Assembly: GCA_028554795.2 (NCBI GenBank)
Contig: CM068828.1
Location: 16,996,630-17,060,629, forward strand
Reading direction: 5' to 3'
Origin: Sinohyriopsis cumingii
Taxonomy: Eukaryota > Mollusca > Bivalvia > Unionida > Unionidae
DNA length: 64,000 bases
Part shown: one piece after another, positions 26,894 to 42,299 of the stretch
Position numbering within the stretch: position 1 is the stretch's first letter
Layout: the number at the start of each line of letters is the position of its first letter
Notes under the pieces: generated by a model
Told to the model about the DNA's origin: nothing
Database searches by the model: none
The model's input: the letters and a program-made list of their open reading frames with translations, nothing else
Made by a program: the position numbers and the translations under genes

Positions 26894-27384
26894 AATTGTG
26901 TTAAGGTCAGATATTTTAATTTAAGCCAAATTCATCATTAGTGTTCAGATATAGTATCCAGTAGCGTTCCTTTGGAGTGCGTTCTGGGTTAGACTCAATC
27001 GGTTGTATCTTGAGGGACTAAACTGAATGTCCCTTTGAGCTGAAGTGGTTGGCTGTTTTGTTTTTTTTTTTGCGAATGTGGTTCTTGTAGTTATTCATTC
27101 TTTTTCTGAAATCAGTGGTTTCGACGACACGTTGACATGGACTGATTTTGCATGTCAGAAGACATACTACATTTTCGGTTCAGCATCATAACTTCCGATT
27201 GATAATAAATATAACTTTTGTCTCGGAACTTTTGATTGATTTGGTCTCCGGTATATGTCAGCAGGTTAGGCTGTCATTGTCTGTGAAACCGTATGTGGCT
27301 CAATGTGTAGTCTTGTTTTTAATTACCTTGGACCGTGTCATTTGATTATTGAGCGTATTTAGTGTGTTATGATTCCATGGTCTT
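26894..27384. other. noncoding DNA
   Basis: No supported gene. A segment near 26985-27130 (gactcaatcggttgtatctt...gttcttgtagttattc) resembles one near 48010-48110, suggesting a low-copy dispersed repeat. Confidence 0.4.
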
Positions 27385-27830
27385 AAACTAAGTAACAGAA
27401 AAGAGTGAAAACCAACCAAGTTTTGTAATATTTAAGAAATGATTTATTACCATGAACACAAAGTGAAAATTTAAAAAGAAAGTTTAATATTGTAATTACG
27501 TCTCAAATAGTCCTAAACGTTCTATCACAAGTTAAAAAAGGTATAGAGTATTCAAAATTTATTCCGGTGGTGTTATGACTGATTTCCGATCTTGAAAGTG
27601 CTGATGTACCAATAGCTCGGAAAAGTGTTAATGTTTTCACATTCGTGACATATCACAATGCATTATTAATCTAATATGTCTCTAAACGAACTCCCAATAA
27701 CCAACATATAGTGATTTAGTCCGATAGTAGTATTAAGCACTTTGTATTCCAATGAATAATTCAAATAAATAAACTCTTTCAAAATTGCAAACTGTAAACA
27801 ATTAAAATATTGATTCGACTTTGGATTTTA
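27385..27830 (+). repeat. unclassified interspersed repeat, copy C
   Basis: Starts taagtaacagaaaagagtg and shares the early landmarks of the family; it is the most diverged copy. Confidence 0.5.
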
Positions 27831-28039
27831 AGATAGGAATAGTTAATTTATGTTTACATACCCTTATATAAAACCTACGTCACAATTTCAAGACCCGGAT
27901 CAGAATCATCCTAATGGAAATTCTCGTAAAACTGTAAATACTAGTCGTTTCTTGAAATTGCTCAGGTCAGAAACAAGGATGTATCTATTAACTCAAAAAC
28001 TAAGTAAAGATGTTACTACGACTATATGGTGTTAATAAA

Positions 28040-28690
28040 TAATAAAACGAACAAGAAGCAAAAAGAGTTGTAAAATTTAACAAATAATTTATTTCCCTAG
28101 AATGCAAAGTAAAAATGTAATTAAAAAAATTTTACGGTATTATGAACTAAATCCCAAATAATCCTAAAAGTATAGACACAAGTCCTAATAATTAAAGTTC
28201 TGAATAGATATTATTGGAAATCCAAATCCAATTCAATGCTGGAATTGATGATGTATCTGGGGTGTCCTGCGCCAACAATGATGAGGTGCTAACAGTATTT
28301 TGTTGGATCACAATTATACCATCCAAGATAGTAGTTATTTAAAATTTCAGTATAAATTTAATTCACTATTTTGAGGATATCATTTTCTGGCACTTCATAC
28401 GCCCCGAGAGGATTCAATTGAATTAAAAAATTGAATAAAAATGATTCAAGCACAAATGGATGTATAACACACTACGATGATACAACTGATTCTGCTAAGA
28501 TATTACAGCACGAATCATTAATTTCTTGAAAAACAAGATTATATCGTCCTCAAACTAACCTAAAGTCACAATTAGCATTATCTGAAGAAAAAATATATTA
28601 TCTCACGGAACGTTTCCTTCGGGAAGGTTCATAATATTTACAAAATAAAATATGTATTATACTTAAAAACATGGTACTAAACTTATAATA
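28040..28690 (+). repeat. unclassified interspersed repeat, copy D
   Basis: Shares with copy A gaagcaaaaag, atttccctagaat, agacacaagtc, ttaaagttctgaatagat and, near the end, attctgctaagat and atttacaaaataaaat. Confidence 0.6.
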
Positions 28691-29178
28691 ACATTTTTAG
28701 TAAACAACAGGTAGACCTGCTGTTCATAGGGAAATGTCCAACGTTCTAGGTTCATATGAAGATAAACATGTTATCTACGAAACAAAAATCAATTTAGGTC
28801 AGGTAGAAAATGACCTTGACTTTTTATACGGTCCAGTCCAAAATACAATGTTGCATTATAATAGCATATAATGAAAAAAAAAGAAAACGCTAGCAAACAA
28901 TGCAATATATATATATCTACATCTATAACACGGTTTACCTAAAAATGCAAATAATGATTTTAATGCTATCATAGACAACAATTAGCCATGTTATTGATAA
29001 AAGTTATTAGTCATGTAGGTTCAAACTTCTACTCTCGGTTATAGACAATGGACGATCACAAAATACAAATCAAATATACATAACATTTAATGACGGCCAA
29101 AAGCCAACACACAATACAAATTAAATAAACATGACACATCAGCACTAATATACAATTAGTACAATACAGCTTTTCTTT

Positions 29179-29181
<3 letters not shown>
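28691..29181. other. noncoding DNA
   Basis: AT-rich, no supported gene. Confidence 0.5.

Positions 29182-29260
<79 letters not shown>
29182..29260. repeat. (TA)n microsatellite
   Basis: About 79 bp of uninterrupted TA. Confidence 0.95.
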
Positions 29261-29264
<4 letters not shown>

Positions 29265-29849
29265 TTCTTTTCTTTGTTATTTTTATTATATTCTATATCA
29301 TTACATGCTATTGTAATGTAACATTGTACGTTGGACATGACCTTGTCCAAAATTGACTTCATATCTGCTTGACCAAAATTAACTTTTTTATTTTATTAAT
29401 TGTAAGCATCTAACACATAGCTAAATTATTCCCTGTATCAATGGGTTTAAAAACAGTATTAATTTTACGTCTTCCACTCAGCAGTCGTGTGGTAATAATC
29501 TATTTCACCTAATACGATCCCATCCAAATTTCAATCTGACACAACTTTTAGAAATCAAGTTTCTGATATCATTTGTCAGTAGTCATTATCTCTTCCTACG
29601 GTTACCCATTGCAAGCAGAAAGAACACGTTATTCCTGAATGCTACAAATTGAAATATAAGCAACATAAGCAAGACAAACCTATTTCAGATGCTCACATTT
29701 CTAGGCGGTGAAGGTCAGGGTCATGTATTGAAAGCAGCACATTTGTTGGCTCTAACAAAACCATGTCTGATTTTATTATGGAGAATTGTGAACCATTCAT
29801 GTCGAAGGGTTCTCTATCACTCATTCAGCCAATCATATTCCTAATAAAA

Positions 29850-30506
29850 TTTTAAGGGACACAGGAGCTTCTCAAATTCTTTTATTATCAGGTACTTTGC
29901 CTTTTTCTGAGAAATCTTCTAATGAGTGTTCTTATTCAGGGATTAGAGTGTGGATTTTCTAATGTTCCTCTACATTGTGTAAATGTGTCATCAGACTTAG
30001 CCTCAGGACCCGTGACAGTCGTAACTGTGTCTTCTTTACCAATCGAGGGCATTCAGTTATTTCCAGGCAATTTCTTAGCTGGAGATAAGTTTGTGGTTAA
30101 TCCACTTGTAACTGATAAGTCTTTGTTGGATCAGAAAATCCATTCTGTTGAAAAAGAAATCCATGTTTTATACCCAGCTTGTGCAGTTACTACTAGAGCT
30201 ATGTCAAAGACAGCTCTTGCGAATGATGTTGATCAGAAACGTATTCCTTTATCTGATACATATATTGGTCAGACTTTTGATGAGGTCACTTTCAATCCTT
30301 GTTTGAATCAATCAAATGGTATTGATCACAGTGATCCTCTTTTAACAACGCGTTGTCTTTATTCTAATCAGGATGACAAACGACAATCACTTGTCGTCGA
30401 ACATAACAATGATCATATGATCTCCTGTTTGTTTCAAGGGTCATTATGGAAACTGAAACCACAGACATACATGTTTATTAATTCGATACAAATGGAATTC
30501 TTATGA
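29850..30506 (+). pseudogene. gypsy aspartic protease fragment
   Basis: The catalytic motif RDTGASQILLLSG is read at 29854 in one frame. After a shift near 29915 the frame at 29922 continues with HCVNVSSDLASGPVTVVTV and FPGNFLAGDKFVVNP, which parallels the flap/end region of gypsy proteases. The following ~110 residues look like the low-complexity linker before integrase. Confidence 0.65.
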
Positions 30507-31060
30507 GAAAATGGAGACCACCTGTGGTACCTGCTGGTGACGAATGGTTAGTAAACTATCAAATTGTAGTTCCAACTCCATTGGCGGGTTGTGAAGGGAT
30601 AAATAAGTCTTATCACTTCTATTGGCCAAACATTACAAGCTATGTTATTAAATACAACTGCAGATCTTGTCATACTTGTCAAAAGGTAGGAAAACTCAAT
30701 CAATCAGAAGATTCCTAAGGCTCGTCTGCAACCAATTCCTGCATTTAACGAACCATTTTGCAGAATAATGGTATATTGTTGTCGGTCCTTTACCAAAGAC
30801 CAAGTCAGGTAACCAATACTTGATGACCACAAAGGGTGAGTCTACAAGATTCCCAAAAGCAATTCCTTTGAAGAATATTAAAACTAAAACAATAGTGAAA
30901 GTTTTGGTTAAGTTTGTTTTACTCAATGTGGCCTTCCCCAATTTGTTCAATCTGAGCAAAGGTAATTTTTTATGTCCGGAATTATCCAGCCCATTATTCT
31001 TGAATTTGGCATCCAGCAATGCAAGTCAAAATTGAAATAAAGGTTTTGACAGATCTACAT
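30503..31060 (+). pseudogene. gypsy integrase fragment
   Basis: The zinc-binding domain is recognisable from HFYWPNITSYVIKY and CRSCHTCQKVGK; the expected upstream histidine part is eroded. It is followed in other frames by core-domain pieces (KARLQPIPAFNEPF; STRFPKAIPLKNIKTKTIVK). Stops and shifts near 30710 and 30790 disable it. Confidence 0.7.
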
Positions 31061-31539
31061 TGGAGATAATTTTTCAGTCCGGTGATGGAGTTCTGTCTCT
31101 CTTGCCTTCCGATTAGGTATTATGGCCATTCCAATGTTAAGAAGAAACTGAATGATTTAAATTACAATAATAATATTCCTAGGATGTAACTAAATTAAAC
31201 GATTACCAGTATGTTGAGAGAGATAGCCAGGTTAATCATACAATTAATTTAGTTGTATCTGTTCTACTCAGCGAGGATTTAAGCGAAGGAATGCAATCGG
31301 ACGATATTTACTTTGGAGTAACAAATCTTCAAAACACAGAAATTATGAATACTCTGGAACAGAAATATTCACATTTGCAGCAACAAGACAAGAAATAACT
31401 AAAACAGTTATTACTTGAATATGAGCACTTTATCCAGATGTTCCTTGAAAAACAAATAAAACGTACCATAACGTTGAAATTGTAAATGCCACACCTGTGA
31501 GATAATACCCGTACAGGATGAACATTCTTTATTAGGAAT

Positions 31540-31900
31540 ATTTGAAAATAAAATCAGTATTTGCTGGAGAATGATTTCATAGAGCCGAGTAAAAGTGACT
31601 GGAGTTCACCATGTATAATTTTTCCGAAACCAGATAATACTTTCCGCATGTGTAATGATTATAGAAAGGTGAACATTGTTACTACAACAGATTCATTTAT
31701 ATTATACATAATCGAGGACTGCATTAACAAAATTGGAAATGCAACATTCTTCACCAACTTTGACCTTCTAAAATGATATTGGCCAATTCCAATGACGGAC
31801 AGGGCAAAGATAATTTCGACAGAACTCTCATCGAGGAAGCCATACTCTACGTGCGTCGTGTATATGTTTTGCCAAAAGTGGGAAATGACATTAGTTAAAC
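31540..31900 (+). pseudogene. gypsy reverse transcriptase fragment
   Basis: N-terminal fingers/palm: LENDFIEPSKSDWSSPCIIF, FRMCNDYRKVNIVTTTDSF, then IGNATFFTNFDLLK, where the catalytic motif A aspartate sits. A stop follows at 31774-31776 and only a short continuation (WPIPMTDRAKIIS) is recognisable. The YxDD box and RNase H were not found. Confidence 0.8.
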
Positions 31901-33461
31901 GCGACCAGAACAAACAGTCATGTATTTCCCTACAACGAGTGGAGTTTAGCACGTTTAAGGAGTACGAACTTGTTTTAAAATATCAATTACCCAACCGTTT
32001 GCTTATAGGCATTGTCATCAATACTGCATTCAACGGAGCTATTGATCAAAAGCCTTTTACAATTCCAAGATCTCAACGTGTCATCTTAGATTTCCGGACG
32101 TTGTGCACCAGACCATTTAAACCTAACTATGGCCAGCAAAATAACAAAAATTTACTTGACTCTGTTTGAAGCCATATACCAGTTAGGATCTGCTTTGTGA
32201 GGATTTGATTAAGCGTCAGATAAAAGCGACGACGAAGGACATATCGATCCCACAAAATCAGGCCAATTTCAGTTTGGAGATGTTTTGTGTACAATTTGAA
32301 AATTGTCTTGAAAACAGTCGTTTGAGAGAAATAATCCTAGAGTATTATAAAATGGAGCACACAGTCATGCACATAATCGAAGATGATGTTCTTCGCCATC
32401 CTTAATAGAAGTCGCATACTCTCAGTAGAGACGAAGAGAAATACAGCGTGATGATATAACTTTGGCAAGAAAAAGAACAACGCTTAATTTCAGGTTTAAT
32501 TTCACACTTGGCTGAATGAATTACACTTTAAGCCAGACATTTTATGATGGTTGTCAAAGTGATCGATCTATTCAAGTGCATCAAAACAAATGATTGACGT
32601 TGCGTCGAGATGAAAACTTGTAAGAGTATCTGGAAATAGCATGGACCATCATCGCAGAATATAATACTTGAAAAAGTGGAATGAAGACTAGAGTACCCAG
32701 CCTCCAATGCCATTCTAGGAGACGAAACTAATCGAAGCTCTCCTGCGACAGAGTACCGAGACTTCCAGCTCATAGTCTTACTTAATGAACTTTATGAATA
32801 GAAAGTCAAGTGTGAACTTAGTGATTGGCATTATTTATGAAGATTAAATACCTTTGATCAATGTAATGAAATATCATATGTGGACACTATATGTTTCTGG
32901 AGCTAGATTTGCAAAGTACTTTGACTTTAATCTCTGTTTTAACTGATGATACAAAGTACAAAAACAAAACTAATCAACAACCATCGGAAATAAACAAAGG
33001 GTAAGAATGCAGAAATACGGAGAACTGAACTAATATGTTTCTGATTCAGACATAGATAATTGATTCATATCACTTGCTACAGGATGAAACTGTGTTTTGT
33101 GAACATTTGGATAATTGACATAAATCATCTCGATGTAAAATATTATTGGGGATACTAGTATATACTGGTTGTATTATTTAATCGATTAATTGATTGATTG
33201 ACTGAATCATTAAAGCATGTCGACAGCACTGTAAATATCGTGAACTGTTACAATGCTTTGAGATATATGTGTAGATTTCTAATAGGGAAAACTGCCACAT
33301 GTCGACATACACTGTACATGACATGTTTCTGTTTTACCTTGCCATTAGCTGGTATTATGCGAGACAGTGCAAGAGGAGGTTGCCATGTCTGGTTTATATA
33401 GATCGTTTGTTAAAATGGACTGAATCAAAAAATGAAAGAGTAACATCAATTGTATCATGCA
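31901..33461. other. noncoding DNA, possible gypsy-derived or other TE debris
   Basis: The open frame at 31792-32169 runs on from the reverse transcriptase but loses similarity. Nothing else is recognised. Confidence 0.4.
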
Positions 33462-35065
33462 TAACGTGCACAAGGGCTTTTGATATTGGCTGTAAGTATT
33501 ATGATCAGCTAAACACAAGGGCTTTTGATATCGGGTGTATGCATTATGAACAGCAAAACACATGGTCTTTTCATGATGGCTGTATGCAAAAGTAAACAGT
33601 TAAACACAAGAGATTTTGATATTAGCTGTATGCATTATGAACAGCTTAACATAAGGGATATTGTTATTGGCTGTATGCAAAGTGAATAGCTAAACACAAG
33701 GGCTTTTGATATTGGCTATATTCATATGAACAGCTGAACATAAGATATTTTGATATTGGCTGTATGCATTATGAACATCTAAACACAAGGGCTTTTGGTA
33801 TTGGTTGTATGCATTATGAACAGCTAAACACGAGGGCATTTGATATTTACTGTATGCATTATGAACAGCTGAATATAAGGGATTTTGATATAGGCTGTAT
33901 GCATTATGAACAGACGATGACAAGGGATTTTGATATTGGCTGTATGCACTATGAACAGCTAAACACAAGGGCGTTTGATATTGGCTATATGCATTATTAA
34001 CAACTAAACACAAGGGCGTTCGATGTGGCTGTAGGCATTATGAACAATTGAACATAAGGGTTATTGATCATGTCTGTATGCATTATGAACAGCTGAACAC
34101 AAGGTCTTTTGATATTGGATGTATGCATTATGAACAACTGAACAAAAGGGCTTTTGATATCGGCTGTATGCACTATGAATAACACAACACAAGGACTTTT
34201 GATATTGGCTGCATTCATTATGAACAACTTAGCACAAGGGATTTTTGGTATTGGCTGTACGCATTATGAGCAGATAAATGCAAGGGCTTTTGATATTGGC
34301 TGTATGCATTATGAAAAGCTAAACACAAGGGCTTTTGATATTGGCTGTATACATTATGAAAAGCTAAACACAAGGGCTTTTGATATTGGCTGTATGCATT
34401 ATGAACAGCTAAACTCAAGAACTTTTGATATTAGCTGTATTCATTATGAACAGCTAAACAGAAGCTCTTTTTATATTGGCCGTATGTATTATGAACAGCT
34501 AATTACAAGTGCCTTGGATATTTGCTGTATGAATAATGAACAGCCAAACACAAGGGGCGTTTGATATTGGTTGTAGGCATTATGAGTAACTGAACATAAG
34601 GCTATTGATATTGTCTGTATGCATGATGAACAGTTGAACACAAGGACTTTTGATACTGGATGTATGCAATATGAACAACTGAACAAAAAGGGTTTTGATA
34701 TCGGCTGTATGCACTATGAATAGCGGAACACAAGGACTTTTGGTATTGGCTGTATGCATTATGAGCACCTAAACACAAAGGTTTTTTATATTGGCTGCAT
34801 GCATTATGAACAGCTAAACTTAAGATATTTTGATATCGGCTGTATTCATTATGAACAGCTAAACAGAGGCTCTTTTTATATTGGCCGTATGTATTATGAA
34901 CAGCTGAACACAAGGGCTTTTGATATGGGCTGTATGCATTATGAACAGCTGAACACAAGGGCTTTTGATATTGGCTGTATGCATTATGAACAGCTAAACA
35001 TAAGCTCTTTTTATATTGGATGTATGCATTATGAACAGCTAAACTCTGTTGCTCATGATATGCAA
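33462..35065 (+). repeat. 45-bp minisatellite, ~35 copies
   Basis: The unit is about ttttgatattggctgtatgc + attatgaacagctaaacaca + agggc (45 bp), repeated with 5-20% variation for 1.6 kb. Because the unit is 15 codons, long stretches stay open on both strands (MHYEQLNTRAFDIGC on plus). Irregular one-base indels shift the frame several times. No promoter or start context supports translation. Confidence 0.95.
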
Positions 35066-38029
35066 AGTAATTAATTTAAATGAAATACATTTTGCAATGA
35101 ATGGTAGAAGTTTTAAGTACAGATTTCTGCTACTTCTGTGTTCGACAACCAACCATTAATGCCAAAAAGGTCATGTAACTGGTTTCTATATTTCCTGTGG
35201 AACATTTCTTATATCTTTGCACTTTAAAACATAACGTGACAAAACACTGATATTTCGTGACGACAAAAAGCAAGTGATAAAATGTTTTACTAGTTGTCAT
35301 CTATTTTCAATAATAACGGTGTATTTTCTGAATTAATTCTTTTATGGTAGAATAAATGATTTCAGCAAGTTTTCTACTTAATCTCATTTTGATAATAAGG
35401 ATGCGAAATTTGTCATTTTCTTTGACACGAATTATATAACCTCTGCCACTCGCCACTGTAAATACGTCTGTTGTTATCAGTATTTGTTTGCCCTTGTGAC
35501 CAGAGATTATGCGGTTATGTTATAGAGCAACTACCTGTCGCGTCTTGTTGATATGAACTGCGAGAATGCGGTCACAGTATGAGAAGCACTTGATTTCCAG
35601 TGCCTTATTTATGTTTGCTTTAACGACTCAGAAGTACAACTAGGTTACTTAATGTCGAGGTAGTTTTAATAAAGTGCCTTACCCAAGCAGAATACAACGA
35701 TTGCTGACCCCGACTTATATGTTGGTAGGAGCCCGCATCATTTTTGTCACGTATCTAGTACGTTTTCCACCTAGTCACTGCCACCCCGATCCTAGTAAAT
35801 TTAAAGCTGTGAGAAACAATATGAAAAGAAATGCTTTCCCGTCATAATATTGCTGTAAATTACCTTTTTCATAAATATGTTGTAAACGGAAGGAAAAACG
35901 TTAGGCTCTGTATTTGGATTGAATTTTAGGATCGTCAGGTCAGACAGCCATAATGCCAACAACAACAACAATACTGATAACAATAATGTAAAATCTGACA
36001 ACGTTACTAATAATACTGTACAATCTAAGTGAAATATTGTATTACTATTTGTATCGTAATTATTATTATTAATTGGTTTTGGGGTGCATGTTGGTACTAA
36101 ATTTCCTACAGTAACTATGAGCAATTTGTTGATACTACTACAACAAGTGAGTTCGAGTCTCTGGCTGGGGCAGTATAGTACAGTATAATAATCTGTGTAT
36201 GGCCGCCATGTGTAGACAGCATATAGTTTGCTGATAATGGCATTAAGCCCGCAAACTACCACCACCCACACCACCCCACCCCCGTTATAAATATGTATTG
36301 TAAAGAAGAAACATAAGAAAGAAAATAAATAAATAAATGAAGCTAAAATAATAAACAAATATCATGTATATATGTATATATTCTAGAGTTTTGCTTTGAA
36401 CGGCAACGTTAAAATTACTGTAGTTGTTTTTGTTTTTGTTTTTACTTTCTTTTCTATAAAATCATTAGGATTGATATACAAAGAATACATTGTTGGGCTC
36501 GTGTTAAACCGAACATTATTGTAGCAGATGAAAGATTGTTTGAGTAGGGAGGGCTTGACTAAAGCACTCTTTTCCGCCCCCTTCCACCCACGTTATTTAT
36601 CATATTCAAGGGAGGTAAGCGACTCATTAAGAGATATGTAGATGCATAAGTAGGCCTACGTAGGCATGGTGTTAATGTAGGCAGAATTAAATCACCATTT
36701 TCTTAGTATCTTAGCACCTTCCGCTTAATTGGATATTATCTATAAAATTCTAGTATTCTATCCAATACTGATGCTCATCTATTACCAACAATTTTAGATG
36801 TATTTTAAAAAATGTCTTAAAAGAAAACAACAACGGTAGCAATATTTTCAAACAAAATATAATAATGCGATATTTGCACATTTAGTGCACCTAAATATAT
36901 CAAGGTGTTAAAATTGTTCTGAACAGTTTGACATTTTTCATGTTCGGACTACCAACCAGTAAATAGGCGAAATATGCAAGACTGCACATCATGCTACATG
37001 GCATGAGAAGGTATGAATTATGGTATCCATGACAACGTAATAATTTAGGGTGTATTGGTGTGTACATGAAGCCCATAAACATACATCGTAAATATAATTA
37101 GAAAAGTAATCAAGTAATACCTACATAGAAAACGGACAATTTGAAATAAAGAAAATATAAACACATCCGAGGATAACGTGAAAAATCAACAATTATCATT
37201 TTTCATATTTAAAGGAGAAAAAAAAAAGAACAGCAACATTGAAGGTTTAAAAACAAAACCAGATCAAGAAAACTGTTTAATGAATAGTTTGTACATGGCC
37301 CATTTTATTCAAGGTTTAATATGAAGTGTTTACACTTACAGAGTCAATTTTCATTGCCATGACCCAGTTGTTATCTTCCAGGTGTTAGAAGTATCGCTAA
37401 ATATAGAAGAAAATCCCGAAGTCAGGAGTGTCTTTCTTCGAATTTTCATATCAGCAACGTGACAACTGGCACTTAATGTCTTCAATTCTGCCGATGCCGT
37501 GTACACCCGTAGCGATCACAGTGGGGCTGCATGTCCTAAGTAATGCCGATACAGGATACATTTGTAAGAATGTAGACACTGGTGTTGCGTGTCCTAAAAT
37601 CTGTACATACCGTTTACACACAGAGCAATGTACCTCATATCGTTACGTGTCCTCAATTCTGCCTACACCATATCCATCAGCTTTCGGAAGAGAGACATGT
37701 ATATCTGCTTCACATTAAGTCATGGTTACATATAAGTTAAGTAATCGGCATGTTTTCCAATTATGATAATTTGATTTCCATTTGTATGAGGGAACTACCG
37801 AACAAAATGTTAAGTGGCGTTAAATGTACAACCACACTAATATTCTTTATAAGCTTTGCGTTCAAACGTCAATCGAGCAAAGAAAAATTACTTGCAAAAA
37901 AATACATTTTAAGAAATGTACATGAATTAAATTCTTTCAAAAATGTCTCAATACATTATAATGAATGTACAACAAAGTCTTACAAAGGTGTCCAAACCAA
38001 ATACATAATACTATTGGGACGTGTCAAAT
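35066..38029. other. noncoding host DNA
   Basis: 3 kb with no recognisable gene. The 185-codon minus ORF at 35801-36358 is hydrophobic low-complexity sequence without a family. A weak local repetition of gtcct(c/a)a(a/g)ttctgcc(g/t) occurs at 37475-37680. Confidence 0.4.
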
Positions 38030-38350
38030 GTAACCAGGCCGATCACATATATTGGTCTCTTGGAATATGTCAAATGTAATCACAAAAATCACACATTTCG
38101 ATCCGCTGGAACATGCGAAATGTGACTATGAGGATAGCACATATCCTTGTCATTTGGAACATGTGAAATAAGTCCACAAAGATATCTCATACCTAGGTCA
38201 CTTGGGACAAGTGAAATGTGACCGCAAGTATGGCTCATTATCTCGGTCACTTGGAACATGTGAAATGTGGCCATGAATATATCACATACCTCTGTCGCTT
38301 GGAACATGTGAAATACATGTGAATTGTTGCCATGAGAATATCATATACCT
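38030..38350. repeat. ~48-bp degenerate minisatellite, 6-7 copies
   Basis: Repeats of cacttggaacatgtgaaatg followed by tgaccatgaatatatcacat and acctcggt, with substitutions and small indels. Confidence 0.85.
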
Positions 38351-40572
<2,222 letters not shown>

Positions 40573-40969
40573 CCATTCCACAAAGAGAACACTCAACAAC
40601 AGTGTACTTCAATGAGAATGATGAAATCATGAAATCAAACTATTTGAGAAAAATAAAAACAGGTAAAATATAATGAGCCCACTACAACCTATATCTCCAC
40701 TACCACTACACTTGCTGACAATTTTGGACCTCGGTCAAACTTTGGTTATGCATCATAACAATGAATCATGATATGTGGCTTTTTGTGTGTTGTAAACTTG
40801 CGTCTTTCTTATTTACAACATTTGATAGCACTAAATATCAGCACGGTACTCATAGTCAAACTTATCAAACTGATTGTATTGCTTACGTTCTTGTTTCTGT
40901 CTCTAACGAAAACGAGTTGGCTGAATAACGACGTGCATATGTCACGTGACTATCTAAGTGTCGTGTAAT

Positions 40970-41067
40970 TCGCAACCTCCAGGGAAGTAACTCGACCTGT
41001 ATATATAAGGATAAGGTCTGGGCGCCCGCAAACATATTGCATCGTTTGACAACTTTCATCCTCCAAG
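40970..41067 (+). promoter_or_regulatory. promoter and noncoding first exon, LRR locus copy 1
   Basis: The segment ccagggaagtaactcgacct then TATA box tatataagg (41002-41010), ggataaggtctggg, and about 57 bp later a splice donor-like ctccaag|gtagat (junction 41067/41068). The same series recurs at 53680-53770, each time upstream of an LRR coding exon that begins right after a splice acceptor. This conservation supports a real core promoter plus 5'-UTR exon (inference). Confidence 0.5.
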
Positions 41068-41979
41068 GTAGATCTTCTTGTCGCGATGTAGGAATGGATA
41101 GCGGGTGGTTTTGAAACAATGTAGAAATAAACATTTATTATGATAGTGGATATTATAACTATTAAGTGGCATTCTAATTTGAAAATAGTAATTCGCAGAT
41201 CTTAATATTTACATTTTTTTTTACAAATAAATTAATGATCTAGCATCCAATTCCCAGTGGCTATTTTAGACATTCAGAATGATTCCATAGTTTTGCTGAA
41301 CGTGGGAAATCCCAAACAAGATTCGATTTTACCAATGTTAAGCATGAAAATAAAGATTGTCGTTAACCTGCATAGCTGAACAACGTAAACAAGAGAAATG
41401 TAAAATTCAAAAGATTTCTAAAAGTCGTTTCACACGTATACAATACAGCGAGTTGTCTGACTGAAGTAACATAAAATTCGTCACCAGTTTAAAACAAATG
41501 TTCTTGTTGTGTCTAACCTAGAGATTTTAATTGAAAACTCTTTCGTTCACAATACATTATTTTCTTCACCATGAATTTAGGTACGATGTTGAGTCTTGAT
41601 GGCGCATTTAAATACATAGAAACATAAACATTAGGTGACATCGTCAGCACAAAGACTGCACAAGGAGTCAAAAAGGATAGGCGAGATGAATGAATGTCAT
41701 GATTGGAACCAGCTGTTTTCATGTGAACGGAAATCAAAAATGTCAATACTGATTTTCAAACTTGTTGTTTGGATTGTGATGTCATCATTGTAAACTTTCA
41801 GTAAAAAAAAAAGACCCTAACTATCTTTATTTCCAGTCTCAGAGAGATATGGAAATAACTCACTGACAAATATGAGAAAATAGATGTACCCACCACCTCG
41901 AAAACAACATTAACACTTGGAAGGATAATGGTGTTCATATATCACATGGTCGTTTATGCTACGATTATTTGCATATTTC

Positions 41980-42140
41980 AAGGATTCCTGGCAAGTAACT
42001 TGACCTTTTGAGGTAAACTTGTAGGGGCGGCAAAATAAAAACGCCTTCTGATAACTTTCAGCAGTTAGAGGATATTTTCTTATCGCGGGGACTGCAAAGA
42101 CAAAACCGCTTTTCATAACTTTCTGATAGCAAGGTAATTC
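41980..42140 (+). promoter_or_regulatory. degenerate relative of the LRR promoter/first exon
   Basis: ttcctggcaagtaacttgac and, further on, aactttctgatagcaaggtaattcttctt resemble the promoter block and donor region at 40970-41080. The TATA element is not preserved. Probably a decayed duplicate. Confidence 0.35.
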
Positions 42141-42299
42141 TTCTTCCGTGATGTGGATCAATATTTTATAGTTTGTTATATTTTCGTTAATATTTTATAG
42201 AATTAACTTTTCAGCATCTTTAGCGTCTGTTGGAAGGAGATCAAATTTCACTAAATTTAACGTTGAAATTAGTTTCAGTTTTGCATCAGTAAGAAAAGA

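Larger units (their letters stand above)
29760..31900 (+). mobile_element. Ty3/gypsy retrotransposon remnant, PR-IN-RT order
   Basis: Decayed pol region without recognisable long terminal repeats. The order on the plus strand is aspartic protease (~29850-30160), integrase (30503-~31060), a short C-terminal/linker region, then reverse transcriptase (~31540-31900). Integrase upstream of reverse transcriptase is the arrangement known for Gmr1-like gypsy elements. All parts are broken by stops and shifts. Confidence 0.75.

Noticed and set aside
33690..34564. Long ORFs in the 45-bp repeat as host proteins
   Set aside because: Open only because the unit is a multiple of three; frame shifts between units and no start or splice context.
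35801..36358. 185-codon minus-strand ORF as a membrane protein gene
   Set aside because: Hydrophobic low-complexity sequence over AT/CA-rich DNA, no family pattern, no promoter or splice support.
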